DNA from: Clostridiaceae bacterium
Lineage (GTDB): Bacteria > Bacillota > Clostridia > Lachnospirales > Lachnospiraceae
Reading direction: 5' to 3'
Length of the DNA: 64,000 bases
Assembly: GCA_902362865.1 (NCBI GenBank)
Contig: CABIYE010000005.1
Span: 35,558 to 99,557 of the forward strand
Shown here: positions 38,285 to 46,715 of the stretch, piece after piece
Numbering within the stretch: the first letter of the stretch is position 1
Layout: each line of letters begins with the position of its first letter
Notes under the pieces: model-generated
Told to the model about the DNA's origin: nothing
The model's input: only the letters and a program-made list of their open reading frames with translations
Database searches by the model: none
Program-made: the position numbers and the translations under genes

Positions 38285-39460
38285 CTATTTTTCATCCAGA
38301 ACTTTCTTAAGAACCGTAATTCCCTTATCTATCTCCTCATACGTAATGGTAAGCGGCGGCAGAAAACGAAGCCTTGTCTTCGCTGTCAGTACCAACAGTC
38401 CCTCCGCTGCGCATCTTCCGGCCACTTCGCCTGCCGTATAGCCTTCCGCCAGTTCTGCGCCCAGCATGAGTCCCATTCCGCTCACTTCCACTACCTGCGG
38501 AATTTCCAGCAGCTTCCTCCGCAGATATTCTGCTTTTTTCTTCACTTCATCCAGAAATTCCGGCTGCAATACCTTATCCAGCACATACCGCGCTCCTGCG
38601 CATGCTACCGGATTTCCGCCGAACGTAGAACCATGCTGGCCGTATCCCAACACTTCCTCCACCTTCTTTGACATTAAGATTCCGCCGATGGGCAGTCCTC
38701 CGCCCAGCCCTTTCGCAAGGGTCACCACATCCGGCTGCACGCCATACTGTTCATAGCAGAGGAAGGTTCCGGTACGGGAAATCCCTGTCTGGATTTCATC
38801 AATCACAAACACCAGATCCTTCTCCCGGCAGATTTTCTCAATTTCTTTCACGAATTTCTCAGGAACCGGAACAACACCGCCCTCTCCCTGGATCAATTCC
38901 AGCATAATACCGCACACACTGTCATCCAGCGCCGCATACAGCCCGTCAATGTCTCCCGCATCCACATAGCGGAATCCTTCCGTCAGCGGCAGAAAATACT
39001 GGTGGAACACTTCCTGTCCGGTTGCCGCCAGCGTGGTAATGGTTCTTCCATGGAAAGAATTATTCAGCGTAATCACCGTACTACATTTCTCCCCGTGTTT
39101 CTCCATTCCGTACTTTCTTGCAATCTTGAGCGCGCACTCATTCGCCTCTGCTCCTGAATTTCCAAAGAATACTTTCGAAAATCCTGTATACTCACAGAGC
39201 TTCTGCGCCACGTCTCCATCCGGCTGCGAATAATACAAATTGGAAATATGCTGCAGCGTATGAGCCTGCTCTGACACTGCATCTGCCCAGCCTTGATCCG
39301 CAAAGCCCAGACTGTTCACTCCGATACCGCTGGTAAAATCTATATATTCCTTTTCCTCCGCATCATAGCCCGTGGTGCCCTTGCCACGTATGATGGAGAC
39401 CGGAAAACGGTTATATGTATGACAGATATATTTTTTATCTTTTTCCTGAATCTTGTCCAT
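38285..39460 (-). CDS. argD: Acetylornithine aminotransferase (class III)
   Basis: PLP enzyme converting N-acetylglutamate-semialdehyde to N-acetylornithine (arginine synthesis). 391 residues, normal. Motifs: DFTSGIGVNSLGF, FGNSGAEANECALK, FHGRTITTLAATGQ, ELIQGEGG, and the PLP lysine in VVTLAKGLGGGLPIGG. It has its own strong promoter and AAGGAGG site. No other arg genes are in the window; a broader role in ornithine or succinylornithine transamination is possible. Confidence 0.92.
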   Translation of the reverse strand: MDKIQEKDKKYICHTYNRFPVSIIRGKGTTGYDAEEKEYIDFTSGIGVNSLGFADQGWADAVSEQAHTLQHISNLYYSQPDGDVAQKLCEYTGFSKVFFGNSGAEANECALKIARKYGMEKHGEKCSTVITLNNSFHGRTITTLAATGQEVFHQYFLPLTEGFRYVDAGDIDGLYAALDDSVCGIMLELIQGEGGVVPVPEKFVKEIEKICREKDLVFVIDEIQTGISRTGTFLCYEQYGVQPDVVTLAKGLGGGLPIGGILMSKKVEEVLGYGQHGSTFGGNPVACAGARYVLDKVLQPEFLDEVKKKAEYLRRKLLEIPQVVEVSGMGLMLGAELAEGYTAGEVAGRCAAEGLLVLTAKTRLRFLPPLTITYEEIDKGITVLKKVLDEK

Positions 39461-39486
39461 TCTCTTCTCCTCCTTTTCATGCGTCT

Positions 39487-39515
39487 ATTATAGTACGTTC
39501 CGCCTTTTATTACAA
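39487..39515 (-). promoter_or_regulatory. Promoter of argD
   Basis: Minus-strand reading: TTGTAA (39510-39515), 17-nt spacer, perfect TATAAT (39487-39492), 27 bp upstream of the argD ATG and just past the rpsR terminator. Confidence 0.75.
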
Positions 39516-39520
39516 TGGTA

Positions 39521-39552
39521 AAAAAGACCGTCGATGCGCCGACGGTCTTTTT
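39521..39552 (-). terminator. Terminator of the rpsF-ssb-rpsR operon
   Basis: Perfect hairpin GACCGTCG/CGACGGTC, flanked by A and T runs on both sides so it could stop transcription from either direction. Located just after rpsR (minus strand). Confidence 0.9.
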
Positions 39553-39568
39553 CTTCCATTATCTTCTA

Positions 39569-39835
39569 TTAATCCTGAACATATGGCATTAACGCAATAT
39601 GTCTCGCTCTCTTGATTGCTACGGTAAGAGCTCTCTGATGCTTTGCACAGTTTCCTGTGATTCTTCTCGGAAGGATCTTTCCTCTTTCAGAGATATATTT
39701 TCTTAATTTCGCTACATCCTTGTAATCGATTTCGTTATTCTCTTTCCCACAGAATACACATACTTTTTTTCTTCTGCGTCCGCCGCCTCTTCTCTTGAAG
39801 CCGCCTTCCGGACGATTTCCTTTATCGTAAGCCAT
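39569..39835 (-). CDS. rpsR: 30S ribosomal protein S18
   Basis: 88 residues with the S18 signature ([16 protein letters not shown] near the middle, then [16 protein letters not shown] and the C-terminal [21 protein letters not shown]). The two cysteines in VCVFC and the C in NCAKHQ fit the zinc-ribbon (C+) form. The N-terminus has a basic extension ([17 protein letters not shown]). Last gene of the rpsF-ssb-rpsR operon. Confidence 0.97.
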   Translation of the reverse strand: MAYDKGNRPEGGFKRRGGGRRRKKVCVFCGKENNEIDYKDVAKLRKYISERGKILPRRITGNCAKHQRALTVAIKRARHIALMPYVQD

Positions 39836-39871
39836 GATGCTTTACCTCCTATCCTATTTCTAATGAAACTC

Positions 39872-40312
39872 TTAACTAAACGGCAGCTCCTCATCAATTC
39901 CATCCGGAATATTCATGAAACCGTCTCCTGCCGGTGCACTTGGCGCCGGAGCCGGAGCCGCCTGATAGCCGCCTGCATTAGCGTCGCTTGCAGCTTTGCT
40001 CTCTGCAAATTCCTGTTCTTCTACAACAACCTCTGTCGTATAGACCTTCACGCCATCCTTATTCGTATAGCTTCCCGTCTGGATGCGTCCGCTGATTGTA
40101 ACGCGGAGTCCCTGATGGTAATATTTCTCTGCGTGCTCCGCCTGTCTGCCAAAAGCGACACACGGAATAAAATCTGCGGTTGCTTCTCCGTCTCTTCTAA
40201 AACGCCGGTCTACTGCTAACGTATATCTGGCAATCGCCAGTGGAGTCGCTCCCTGTGAATATCTCACTTCCGGGTCTCTTGTCAGGCGTCCCATCAAAAT
40301 AACTTTATTCAT
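39872..40312 (-). CDS. ssb: Single-stranded DNA-binding protein
   Basis: 146 residues: OB-fold domain at 1-105 (MNKVILMGRLTRDPEVRYSQ, then SGRIQTGSYTNKDGVKVYTT), a flexible Ala/Pro-rich tail and the acidic C-terminal tip DEELPFS, the protein-docking motif (D-D/E-x-P-F). It sits between rpsF and rpsR, the common Firmicute order. Confidence 0.97.
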   Translation of the reverse strand: MNKVILMGRLTRDPEVRYSQGATPLAIARYTLAVDRRFRRDGEATADFIPCVAFGRQAEHAEKYYHQGLRVTISGRIQTGSYTNKDGVKVYTTEVVVEEQEFAESKAASDANAGGYQAAPAPAPSAPAGDGFMNIPDGIDEELPFS

Positions 40313-40329
40313 TCTTCTACCTCACTGTC

Positions 40330-40617
40330 TTATGCTTCCTGTTTCACGCATAAATATCTGAGTACGTTGTCCATAATGCGAATTCTCTTCTCAACTTCGC
40401 CCGGAACTGTAGCGTCAGATTCGAAGTGGACGAAGTAATAATATGCTTCTCTCATTTTCTGAATCTCGTAAGCCAATCTCTTCTTACCCCATTCATCAAC
40501 GTCTGTCACATTGCCGCCGAAACGGGTAACTAATGCCTTTACCTTTTCGATCACCTGCGCTCTTTCGTCATCTTCGATCTTTGCATTGACTACAACAGCT
40601 AACTCATACTTATTCAT
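40330..40617 (-). CDS. rpsF: 30S ribosomal protein S6
   Basis: 95 residues; MNKYELAVVVNAKIEDDERA, then VDEWGKKRLAYEIQKMREAYYYFVHF, the S6 core. ATG with AAGGAGG 6 nt upstream. First gene of rpsF-ssb-rpsR. Confidence 0.97.
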   Translation of the reverse strand: MNKYELAVVVNAKIEDDERAQVIEKVKALVTRFGGNVTDVDEWGKKRLAYEIQKMREAYYYFVHFESDATVPGEVEKRIRIMDNVLRYLCVKQEA

Positions 40618-40711
40618 GTAGTTTGCACCTCCTTCTGGTCTTTTGGCTCCCGGATGTATCTGGGAACAAGGATATCCGTCCCTTTACCGGGACAAACATA
40701 TCATATCACGA
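40618..40711 (-). promoter_or_regulatory. rpsF leader with two hairpins (possible S6:S18 autoregulation site)
   Basis: About 94 nt from the predicted start to rpsF. Minus-strand sequence has GTCCC..GGGAC (plus 40678-40693) and a TTCCC...CCGGGA hairpin near 40645-40665. Bacterial rpsF leaders often carry an S6:S18-binding motif with a conserved CCG bulge, and a CCG is present here, but I could not confirm a full match. Confidence 0.4.
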
Positions 40712-40717
40712 TTTAAA

Positions 40718-40746
40718 ATAATAACATAGTTTTTCATCTTCCGCAA
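40718..40746 (-). promoter_or_regulatory. Promoter of rpsF-ssb-rpsR
   Basis: Minus-strand reading: TTGCGG (40741-40746), 17-nt spacer, TATTAT (40718-40723), just downstream of the DUF951 stop codon. Confidence 0.7.
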
Positions 40747-40754
40747 GCACTTTT

Positions 40755-40940
40755 TTACTTTTTACGCAGCCCCTTCGTATTTTTTTCCACCAGCTTCCTG
40801 GAAATCATAATCTGATGGCCGCACCCCATACATTTCATCCTGAAATCTGCTCCCACGCGGAGAATCTCCCATTCCTGGCTGCCGCAGGGATGCTTCTTTT
40901 TCATTTTCACAACATCGCCCACTTCATATATATATGCCAT
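40755..40940 (-). CDS. DUF951 family protein
   Basis: 61 residues, beta-rich small protein conserved in Firmicutes beside rpsF. Family pattern: YEVGDVVKMKKKHPCGSQEW, then MKCMGCGHQIMISRK, in which the cysteines could bind zinc. Function unknown, possibly ribosome-linked from context. AAGGAG site 8 nt upstream; it is 14 bp upstream of the rpsF promoter and follows the sortase gene by 22 bp. Confidence 0.9.
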   Translation of the reverse strand: MAYIYEVGDVVKMKKKHPCGSQEWEILRVGADFRMKCMGCGHQIMISRKLVEKNTKGLRKK

Positions 40941-40962
40941 ACCAAATCTCCTTCCAAATTGT

Positions 40963-41784
40963 CTATTCTATGATTTCTTCCGACTCTTTCACACCTCTTA
41001 CCACAAACCGGTCTTCGTTGCTGTCTTTCGTGCAGGTGGAAAGTGTCACAATCTGATCCCCCACATCCGGCATAATCCCCGTGTCATACGCCGCAACATC
41101 CCGGGTCATATTAAGAAACTCCTGATATTCCTCATCCGAAGCAAATTCTGTCAGGTACGTATCTGAGGTGTCCTTCACCACTCCTGCCGAATAAATGTGA
41201 TACACAATCTCTCTGCCGTCCGGCGTATAGATGTAAAAATAAGGATTTGCCTCCCAGAAAGATTTATCTTCATACCTGGCAAGGTCATGAAACATAGAAT
41301 TGTCTTTCATCCGGTGTCCGTAAATAATGGTATTTCTGTCATTAAAATCCGACTGGTTATATACATTCACAAAAATAGCTCCCACCGTATTATCATTTGC
41401 GGAAAATGTTTTATTCAGATAAAGACTATTGTCCTCCCCCTGAACCAGCGGATAGTTAATCTGAGCCGGTTCCGGGTAAAACCGCAGCCACCCTACCGTA
41501 TCTGGATTTATTTTCAAAAGTTCCTCAAAATTCACGCGGAACCTGCCGTCTTCTCCGTCGTTTTCCCCGTCTTCTCCTTCTTCTGTGTCCTCATTCGTCA
41601 GCGCAAGCTTCCGGATATAGTCATACTCTGACTGCCCTTCCTGATATCCCTTAAATATCCGGAACAGTTGAAATGCCGAAACACAGAACACAATCACTGC
41701 CACAATCAGTATGATTGTGCTGAATATCCCGCCTTTCTTCCTGCGCCGCCGTCTTCCTCTGTGGTGCCGTTTTTTTTCAGCCAT
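40963..41784 (-). CDS. srtB: Class B sortase
   Basis: Membrane transpeptidase that anchors proteins to peptidoglycan or joins pilins. 273 residues from the ATG at 41784, which has GGAAGG 7 nt upstream (a second ATG at 41788 is too close). N-terminal very basic tail, one membrane helix (about 20-42) and a catalytic domain of class B layout: histidine in IIYGHRM, cysteine in TLSTCT, arginine in DRFVV. No sorting-signal protein (LPxTG or NPxTN) is seen in the window. Substrates are therefore elsewhere. Confidence 0.88.
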   Translation of the reverse strand: MAEKKRHHRGRRRRRKKGGIFSTIILIVAVIVFCVSAFQLFRIFKGYQEGQSEYDYIRKLALTNEDTEEGEDGENDGEDGRFRVNFEELLKINPDTVGWLRFYPEPAQINYPLVQGEDNSLYLNKTFSANDNTVGAIFVNVYNQSDFNDRNTIIYGHRMKDNSMFHDLARYEDKSFWEANPYFYIYTPDGREIVYHIYSAGVVKDTSDTYLTEFASDEEYQEFLNMTRDVAAYDTGIMPDVGDQIVTLSTCTKDSNEDRFVVRGVKESEEIIE

Positions 41785-41802
41785 TTCCATCCCTTCCTGT
41801 CC

Positions 41803-43101
41803 TTATTTATTCTGCATAATCTTTACAATTGTCTCTTCTGTTTTCACCATTCCCGGCGATGCAATCAGTCCCATGTTGCGCATGGTTTCCTCCGGTGTCT
41901 TCCCATTGATGCCATGTATACTATCAATACAAACGCCATTCTGCGCCATGTCCACGGCGCGGAACGCCGCGTCCACTGCCACAATTCCTTTCATGGCGCA
42001 CCCCTGGTTACCGCCGTCGCAGATCATCCCCGTAAGCCCGGATGCCATATTACGGATAACCATGGCAATCTGTTCTTCCGAAGCTTTCCGCAGGTAAGCC
42101 AGACCACACGCCATCCCTGTGCCTGCCGCAATCCCGCATCCGCAGAATGCAGAAAGCTTGCCGGAATATTCCTTGATATACATGGTAATCAGATAGCTGA
42201 GCGCCGTCGCCCGCAGCAGGGCATCCTCCGTGACCTCCCCATAGTTCACCTCATACCAGGCAAACAGCGGCATGGAAGCAATAATTCCGTGCGCTCCGCT
42301 CCCGGTAATGCTCATTGCCGGACGGGAAAGTCCCAGCACTCTTGCCTCGATTGCCCCGTTGCACAGAAGCTGCGCCGTCCGCAAAGCATCTTTAGACACA
42401 ATTTCATTTCCATTCTCCTTCAGGAGCATAGGACCTATGGTGGTCTTCTTTGACCGGATGCCTTCTTCCAGAAGCTCCATATTCATAGAAAACGCATTCC
42501 GGATAAAACTGATTTCCTGAACCGGCACATTTGCCACATATTCCAGAATCTGCGCCAATGTATATCTGTGAATGACAGCCCCATCCTCCTGACCATCTTC
42601 TCCTTCGGCCCGTGCATGCGTTTTGCATGCCGTCTCCTTTTGAAAAACGATTTCGCCATTTTTCTCAATCTTCTGTACATCAGTGTGGCCGCCGCTGATG
42701 CTGACCCTGCAGCAATCTCTGTCTGTTCTCACCTCGGCGTCAATGGTAATTTCCGAGCCCATGTGATCCAGTCTCACATCTATCCGGCCTTCCTCTACCA
42801 TCTGTTTCGCTTTCTTATTATCTTCCTCTGTGATACTTCCTAATGATTCCAGCCCCCGATTTGCATCTGCTGCCACTGCTCCCAGCGCCGCCGCATACAG
42901 ATTGCCGTACTCCGATGAATTGGGAATCCCACAAGTGAATGCGTTCTTATACATGCCGGAGTTCAACGCCACTTTAACAGATGCCACTTCTCCCTCCGTG
43001 CGCTCCCTTGCCAGCGCCACCGCGAACGCAATCGCTCCCGGCTCCGTAACTCCAAGTGCCGGCCGCATATCTTCTTTGATTAATCTCGTAAGCTCCCGCA
43101 T
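41803..43101 (-). CDS. L-cysteine desulfidase / serine dehydratase-like protein (UPF0597)
   Basis: 432 residues of the UPF0597/CyuA family: iron-sulfur enzymes that release sulfide from L-cysteine. Hallmarks: RPALGVTEPGAIAFAVALA at the start, GSGAHGIIASMPLFAW, CGCGIAAGTGMACG (cluster cysteines), and ICDGGNQGCAMKGIVAVD near the C-terminus. Related to CyuA of E. coli and to the alpha half of serine dehydratase; which reaction it prefers is uncertain. Its gene ends 18 bp before the sortase gene, so they may be co-transcribed by accident of position. Confidence 0.85.
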   Translation of the reverse strand: MRELTRLIKEDMRPALGVTEPGAIAFAVALARERTEGEVASVKVALNSGMYKNAFTCGIPNSSEYGNLYAAALGAVAADANRGLESLGSITEEDNKKAKQMVEEGRIDVRLDHMGSEITIDAEVRTDRDCCRVSISGGHTDVQKIEKNGEIVFQKETACKTHARAEGEDGQEDGAVIHRYTLAQILEYVANVPVQEISFIRNAFSMNMELLEEGIRSKKTTIGPMLLKENGNEIVSKDALRTAQLLCNGAIEARVLGLSRPAMSITGSGAHGIIASMPLFAWYEVNYGEVTEDALLRATALSYLITMYIKEYSGKLSAFCGCGIAAGTGMACGLAYLRKASEEQIAMVIRNMASGLTGMICDGGNQGCAMKGIVAVDAAFRAVDMAQNGVCIDSIHGINGKTPEETMRNMGLIASPGMVKTEETIVKIMQNK

Positions 43102-43221
43102 ACCATCTCCCCTTTCTCTGCAGCGCCCTCCACAAATTCCTGAATTATCCTTGTATTACGCTTCATTTACTAAGTGTATCACATCTTTGGATTTTTTTAT
43201 ATATTTTTAATTGTAAGTTTA

Positions 43222-43249
43222 TTGACTTTATCCGTGGATACGATATGAT
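43222..43249 (+). promoter_or_regulatory. Promoter of the zinc-ribbon membrane protein
   Basis: TTGACT (43222-43227), 16-nt spacer, TATGAT (43244-43249), followed by a small CGGGAA/TTCCCG hairpin at 43261-43275, before the TTG start at 43315. Confidence 0.65.
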
Positions 43250-43314
43250 TCTTTTATACACGGGAAGCATTCCCGGCATATTAGACAGAATTTTTTAATA
43301 GAAAGGTGATTCGA

Positions 43315-43710
43315 TTGAGAGAGAAATTAACACGCTTTATGATGGGACGTTACGGACTGGACTCTTTCGGGCAATGCACGCTGATTACAGCGGTTATCCT
43401 GATGCTTCTGTCCTCTTTTACAAGGAGCGAAATTTTATCGCTTCTGGCATGGGCGCTTATTTTTTACACATACTTCCGCATTTTCTCGCGGAACATTTAC
43501 AAACGGTCGGCGGAAAACCAGACGTATCTTACCAAAACCTATAAACTCCGCTGCTGGTTCGCAAAGACAAAGAACCAGCTTGCCCAGCGCAAGACCCACC
43601 ACATCTACCGCTGCCCTTCCTGCAAGCAGAAGATACGCATCCCAAGAGGCAAAGGCAAGATTGAGATACGGTGTCCCAAATGCAATACCACATTCATAAA
43701 AAGAAGTTAA
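43315..43710 (+). CDS. Small membrane protein with C-terminal zinc ribbon
   Basis: 131 residues from a TTG at 43315, which has an AAAGGTG site 7 nt upstream (a GTG at 43306 is the alternative). Two membrane helices (about 20-45), a basic loop, then CPSCKQKIRIPRGKGKIEIR and CPKC, a CxxC...CxxC zinc ribbon. Function unknown; such proteins are common in Clostridia. Lone plus-strand gene, ended by a hairpin shared with the convergent GH43 gene. Confidence 0.78.
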   Translation: MREKLTRFMMGRYGLDSFGQCTLITAVILMLLSSFTRSEILSLLAWALIFYTYFRIFSRNIYKRSAENQTYLTKTYKLRCWFAKTKNQLAQRKTHHIYRCPSCKQKIRIPRGKGKIEIRCPKCNTTFIKRS

Positions 43711-43742
43711 AAAAGATTGCGCACGAGGCGCAATCTTTTTTC
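43710..43742. terminator. Bidirectional terminator between convergent genes
   Basis: Hairpin AGATTGCGC/GCGCAATCT with A and T runs on both sides. It serves the zinc-ribbon gene and the SLH-GH43 cluster that ends 4 bp away. Same stem core as the dnaB terminator. Confidence 0.9.
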
Positions 43743-43745
43743 ATT

Positions 43746-46679
43746 TTATTTCTCGAACTTCTCCATGAACCGCTCAATAATGATTGCACATTCTGCACGG
43801 CTCGTGCTGCCCTGCGGGTCGAGACGGTAACTTCCGTCTTCACTCTCTTTACCGCTGATAATCTCGTTCTCTACCGCCCACTTCATGGCAGTTTCTGCGA
43901 ATCCGCTTACCTTATCCGCATCGGAAAATCTTCCAAGGTCTGCAGTCTTTGACGTATCGTATTTCTTATAATCCGCATAACGGTACATCATAACCACCAT
44001 CTGCTCACGGGTAATCGGATCGTTCGTTCCAAAGTATCCGGAGTCTGTATATCCAGTAATAACCTTCACATTAGCCGCCCAAAGAACTGCCGTTGAATAA
44101 AACTGTCCATCCGGCACATCCGGGAATCTGTTTGTATACGCTGCATCCGGCTTCCCTTCCATTCTGTGAAGAATGGTTGCAAACTGCGCACGCGGCAGGA
44201 TTTCATATGGTGAGAAATGCGTAGGATCTGTACCCGTCATGGTTTTCTCAACATAATTGTAAGCTACTTCGTCATAGAACCAGTCGCCCTTCGCAACATC
44301 CAGATAAGGAAGCTCCACTGTCGGTTCCGGGTCAGGATCCGGTGTTGGGTCAGGATCCGGTGTTGGGTCGGGATCCGGCTTGGTCTCTGCCTTCAGTCCG
44401 TCAATTGCTTTCTGCAGCGCTTCCACCGCCGTGTCTACTTCTTCATTAGACTTTGCGGTTTCCAGCACGCCCTGCGCTTCTGTGATTGCCGTCTTAAGAG
44501 CCGCATAACTCTCTTCCGTATAGCCCTCCGCCTCAATAGCAGAAGCTTCTTCTATTTTCTCTTTCAATGGGTAAGTATCAACATACGTCCCATCACCGTA
44601 CGCTCTCTGCAGCGCGCTGTATTCCTTCTCCGTAATCGGCATTACATAGCCATGGCGGTATTTTACACCATTCGGGAAAGAATACTCTGACTCCTCCAGC
44701 ATCCGGAACTCGCCGGACCCAAGATCTGTGGTAATCAGCGGATAATATCCCTGTCCTCTTGCAAAACGGTCAACCATAAGACACCACTGATCTTTGCCAT
44801 CCGCCGTCTTCTCATTCATCTTGAAGATAATAGGACCTTCCACGGCTCCCTGTGCTGCCGGAAGCGCAGAAGACAGAGTCGAGGATGCGACATCCGTATA
44901 CTCGCCCAAAACGGCATCCGACTTATCAATCATAATGGTACCATTTGACTCATTCTTCGTATAACGATAGTAGGTTCCATCATGGTAAATCATGGTGGAG
45001 TCAATCACTTTTACCGGATAACCATTTGCCTGCATCTCGCCTGCGTGATACAGCTTCGCATCGGTAAATGTACGGAAATCGCGAGTCTTGCTGTAATAGA
45101 TTGCATGATTTTCATAATTCTGTGCAATCTCGCCTGCGTCGTTCAGCTTAATGCTTGTCGCAGACCAGTATACGATAAACTCACCCGTCTTATCATCATA
45201 AATGAATTCCGGTGCCCACGTACATCCCGCATTCTCCGGCGCAATCTCTGCAAGCCACGGCTCGCTCCAATTCACAAGATCGTCAGACTCCCATACAACA
45301 ATACTGTGGCTTCCATTAGAGCCTGCCTCTGCCCAGGTAGCACTGGTTCCATTGGTGGCAATACTTAAATCCGTTGCGATCATATAGTACTTGTCGCCTT
45401 CCGGCGTCCTTGCAATATAATGATCTCTCAGTCCGCTCTCGCCAATCGTACTGGTTAAAACTGCCTCATTCTTATTCAAGTCCTTCCAGTTCAATCCATC
45501 TGTACTGATAGAGAAATAGGTCTGTTCCTTTGTAACATTCTCCTCTGTCCCCGTAAAGCGAACGAACAGATAACCAACGTAATCATCTTCCGTAACCTCT
45601 TCTGCCTTAGCCTTAACGGTTACATCATAATTCTTTGTCACATCTTCCTCGCCGTCCTTAGAAAAGGTTGCCGTCAGTGTGACTTTGGTATCTTCATCCT
45701 GTCTGGTAACTACACCTGCCGGTGTGTCATCATAGCCGGCATTCTCTTTAACCTTTGTGCTAATCACTTTCTCATCGGAAGATTTCCATGCAATCTTCAC
45801 ACCGTCCTTTTCTGAAGGAAGTGTGATGTTTCCTTTGATACTGTCCGCATTCGGAATAGAAAACTTCTCCGCAACATAATGCAAATCACTCATTGCCGCT
45901 TCACGTTCTGCAGCTTCCTGCTCCGTTACTGACTTAACCTCTGCGGCCGTCAGGGCACGGTCATACACTTTCACATTGTCAAAGTATCCGCGGAAATATT
46001 TATCCGCAGTGTAGAAAGATCTGCCAAGATAAGCCTTCAGGTTTGTTCCCAGATCCGACAGCTTAATGCCTGTCGCCTCATTTTCAGCAAGCAGCTCGCC
46101 ATCCTGATACAGCGCAATGGATGTAGGCGTGATAACCATCTTCACATTAATCCACCTTCTGCTGTTGTTAGGATGTATGAAGGATGTACTGGCTGTCTTC
46201 TCATTCGACCAGCTTCCGGTAGTAATCGCCAGCTTCATGGTAGTCGGATGTGTCTTCAAAAACAGATATTTCTGGCTGTCCTGGCCTACCGTAAAAGTAA
46301 AATAATTACCGGTTCTTGTCACTTCATTAACATCCATAGAAACCGTCAGGGAATCCTTGCCGTCAAAAAAGCCCTCGGGGAACGCAAGGAAACTATTGCT
46401 TCCGCCAAGATCGGTTCCTCCGTCCAGATACAGAACCTGTCCATAATCCGCATCTTCCACATAGACCGCTCCGTCTGATAAGACTGCATCATTGCTGCCT
46501 GCACTGTCCTTTGCCTTGCCCGTTTCAAATGTCTCGTCAAAATTATATTCCAGAATCGGCTGAATCTCAGATTCCGCCGCCCGGCTGACTGAAGCTCCAA
46601 GTCCCGTGACTCCCGTTCCGCCTGCAGCAATTGCAGCCGCCGCCAGGAGCGCCACGCTCTTTTTCATCATTTTCATCAT
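43746..46679 (-). CDS. Secreted GH43 furanosidase-like enzyme with LamG, aBig, FIVAR and SLH domains
   Basis: 977 residues. Signal peptide 1-34; LamG-like jelly roll 40-245; atrophied Ig (aBig) 265-355; GH43 five-blade propeller 368-695; FIVAR helical repeat 705-765; PD-rich linker 769-787; three SLH domains 790-977 for attachment to the cell wall. Catalytic acids: D419 (LRDHYIAR; most relatives have RDP), D560 (VIDSTMI) and E614 (VEGP). The ATG has GAGGAG 9 nt upstream. GH43 members of this build cleave arabinofuranosyl or galactofuranosyl linkages; substrate not settled. Confidence 0.87.
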   Translation of the reverse strand: MMKMMKKSVALLAAAAIAAGGTGVTGLGASVSRAAESEIQPILEYNFDETFETGKAKDSAGSNDAVLSDGAVYVEDADYGQVLYLDGGTDLGGSNSFLAFPEGFFDGKDSLTVSMDVNEVTRTGNYFTFTVGQDSQKYLFLKTHPTTMKLAITTGSWSNEKTASTSFIHPNNSRRWINVKMVITPTSIALYQDGELLAENEATGIKLSDLGTNLKAYLGRSFYTADKYFRGYFDNVKVYDRALTAAEVKSVTEQEAAEREAAMSDLHYVAEKFSIPNADSIKGNITLPSEKDGVKIAWKSSDEKVISTKVKENAGYDDTPAGVVTRQDEDTKVTLTATFSKDGEEDVTKNYDVTVKAKAEEVTEDDYVGYLFVRFTGTEENVTKEQTYFSISTDGLNWKDLNKNEAVLTSTIGESGLRDHYIARTPEGDKYYMIATDLSIATNGTSATWAEAGSNGSHSIVVWESDDLVNWSEPWLAEIAPENAGCTWAPEFIYDDKTGEFIVYWSATSIKLNDAGEIAQNYENHAIYYSKTRDFRTFTDAKLYHAGEMQANGYPVKVIDSTMIYHDGTYYRYTKNESNGTIMIDKSDAVLGEYTDVASSTLSSALPAAQGAVEGPIIFKMNEKTADGKDQWCLMVDRFARGQGYYPLITTDLGSGEFRMLEESEYSFPNGVKYRHGYVMPITEKEYSALQRAYGDGTYVDTYPLKEKIEEASAIEAEGYTEESYAALKTAITEAQGVLETAKSNEEVDTAVEALQKAIDGLKAETKPDPDPTPDPDPTPDPDPEPTVELPYLDVAKGDWFYDEVAYNYVEKTMTGTDPTHFSPYEILPRAQFATILHRMEGKPDAAYTNRFPDVPDGQFYSTAVLWAANVKVITGYTDSGYFGTNDPITREQMVVMMYRYADYKKYDTSKTADLGRFSDADKVSGFAETAMKWAVENEIISGKESEDGSYRLDPQGSTSRAECAIIIERFMEKFEK
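44323..44376. repeat. 18-bp tandem repeat coding a PDP linker
   Basis: Three copies of an 18-bp unit (GGTGTTGGGTCAGGATCC-like), differing at a few bases, encode the Pro-Asp-rich linker of the first GH43 protein. Probably extended by slippage. Confidence 0.85.
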
Positions 46680-46715
46680 GATTCATTTCTCCTCATTCTC
46701 ATTTCGCCGTCACGC

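Noticed and set aside
44323-44376. Tandem 18-bp repeats considered as a CRISPR-like array
   Set aside because: No spacers, in frame, and code for the Pro-Asp linker of a secreted enzyme.
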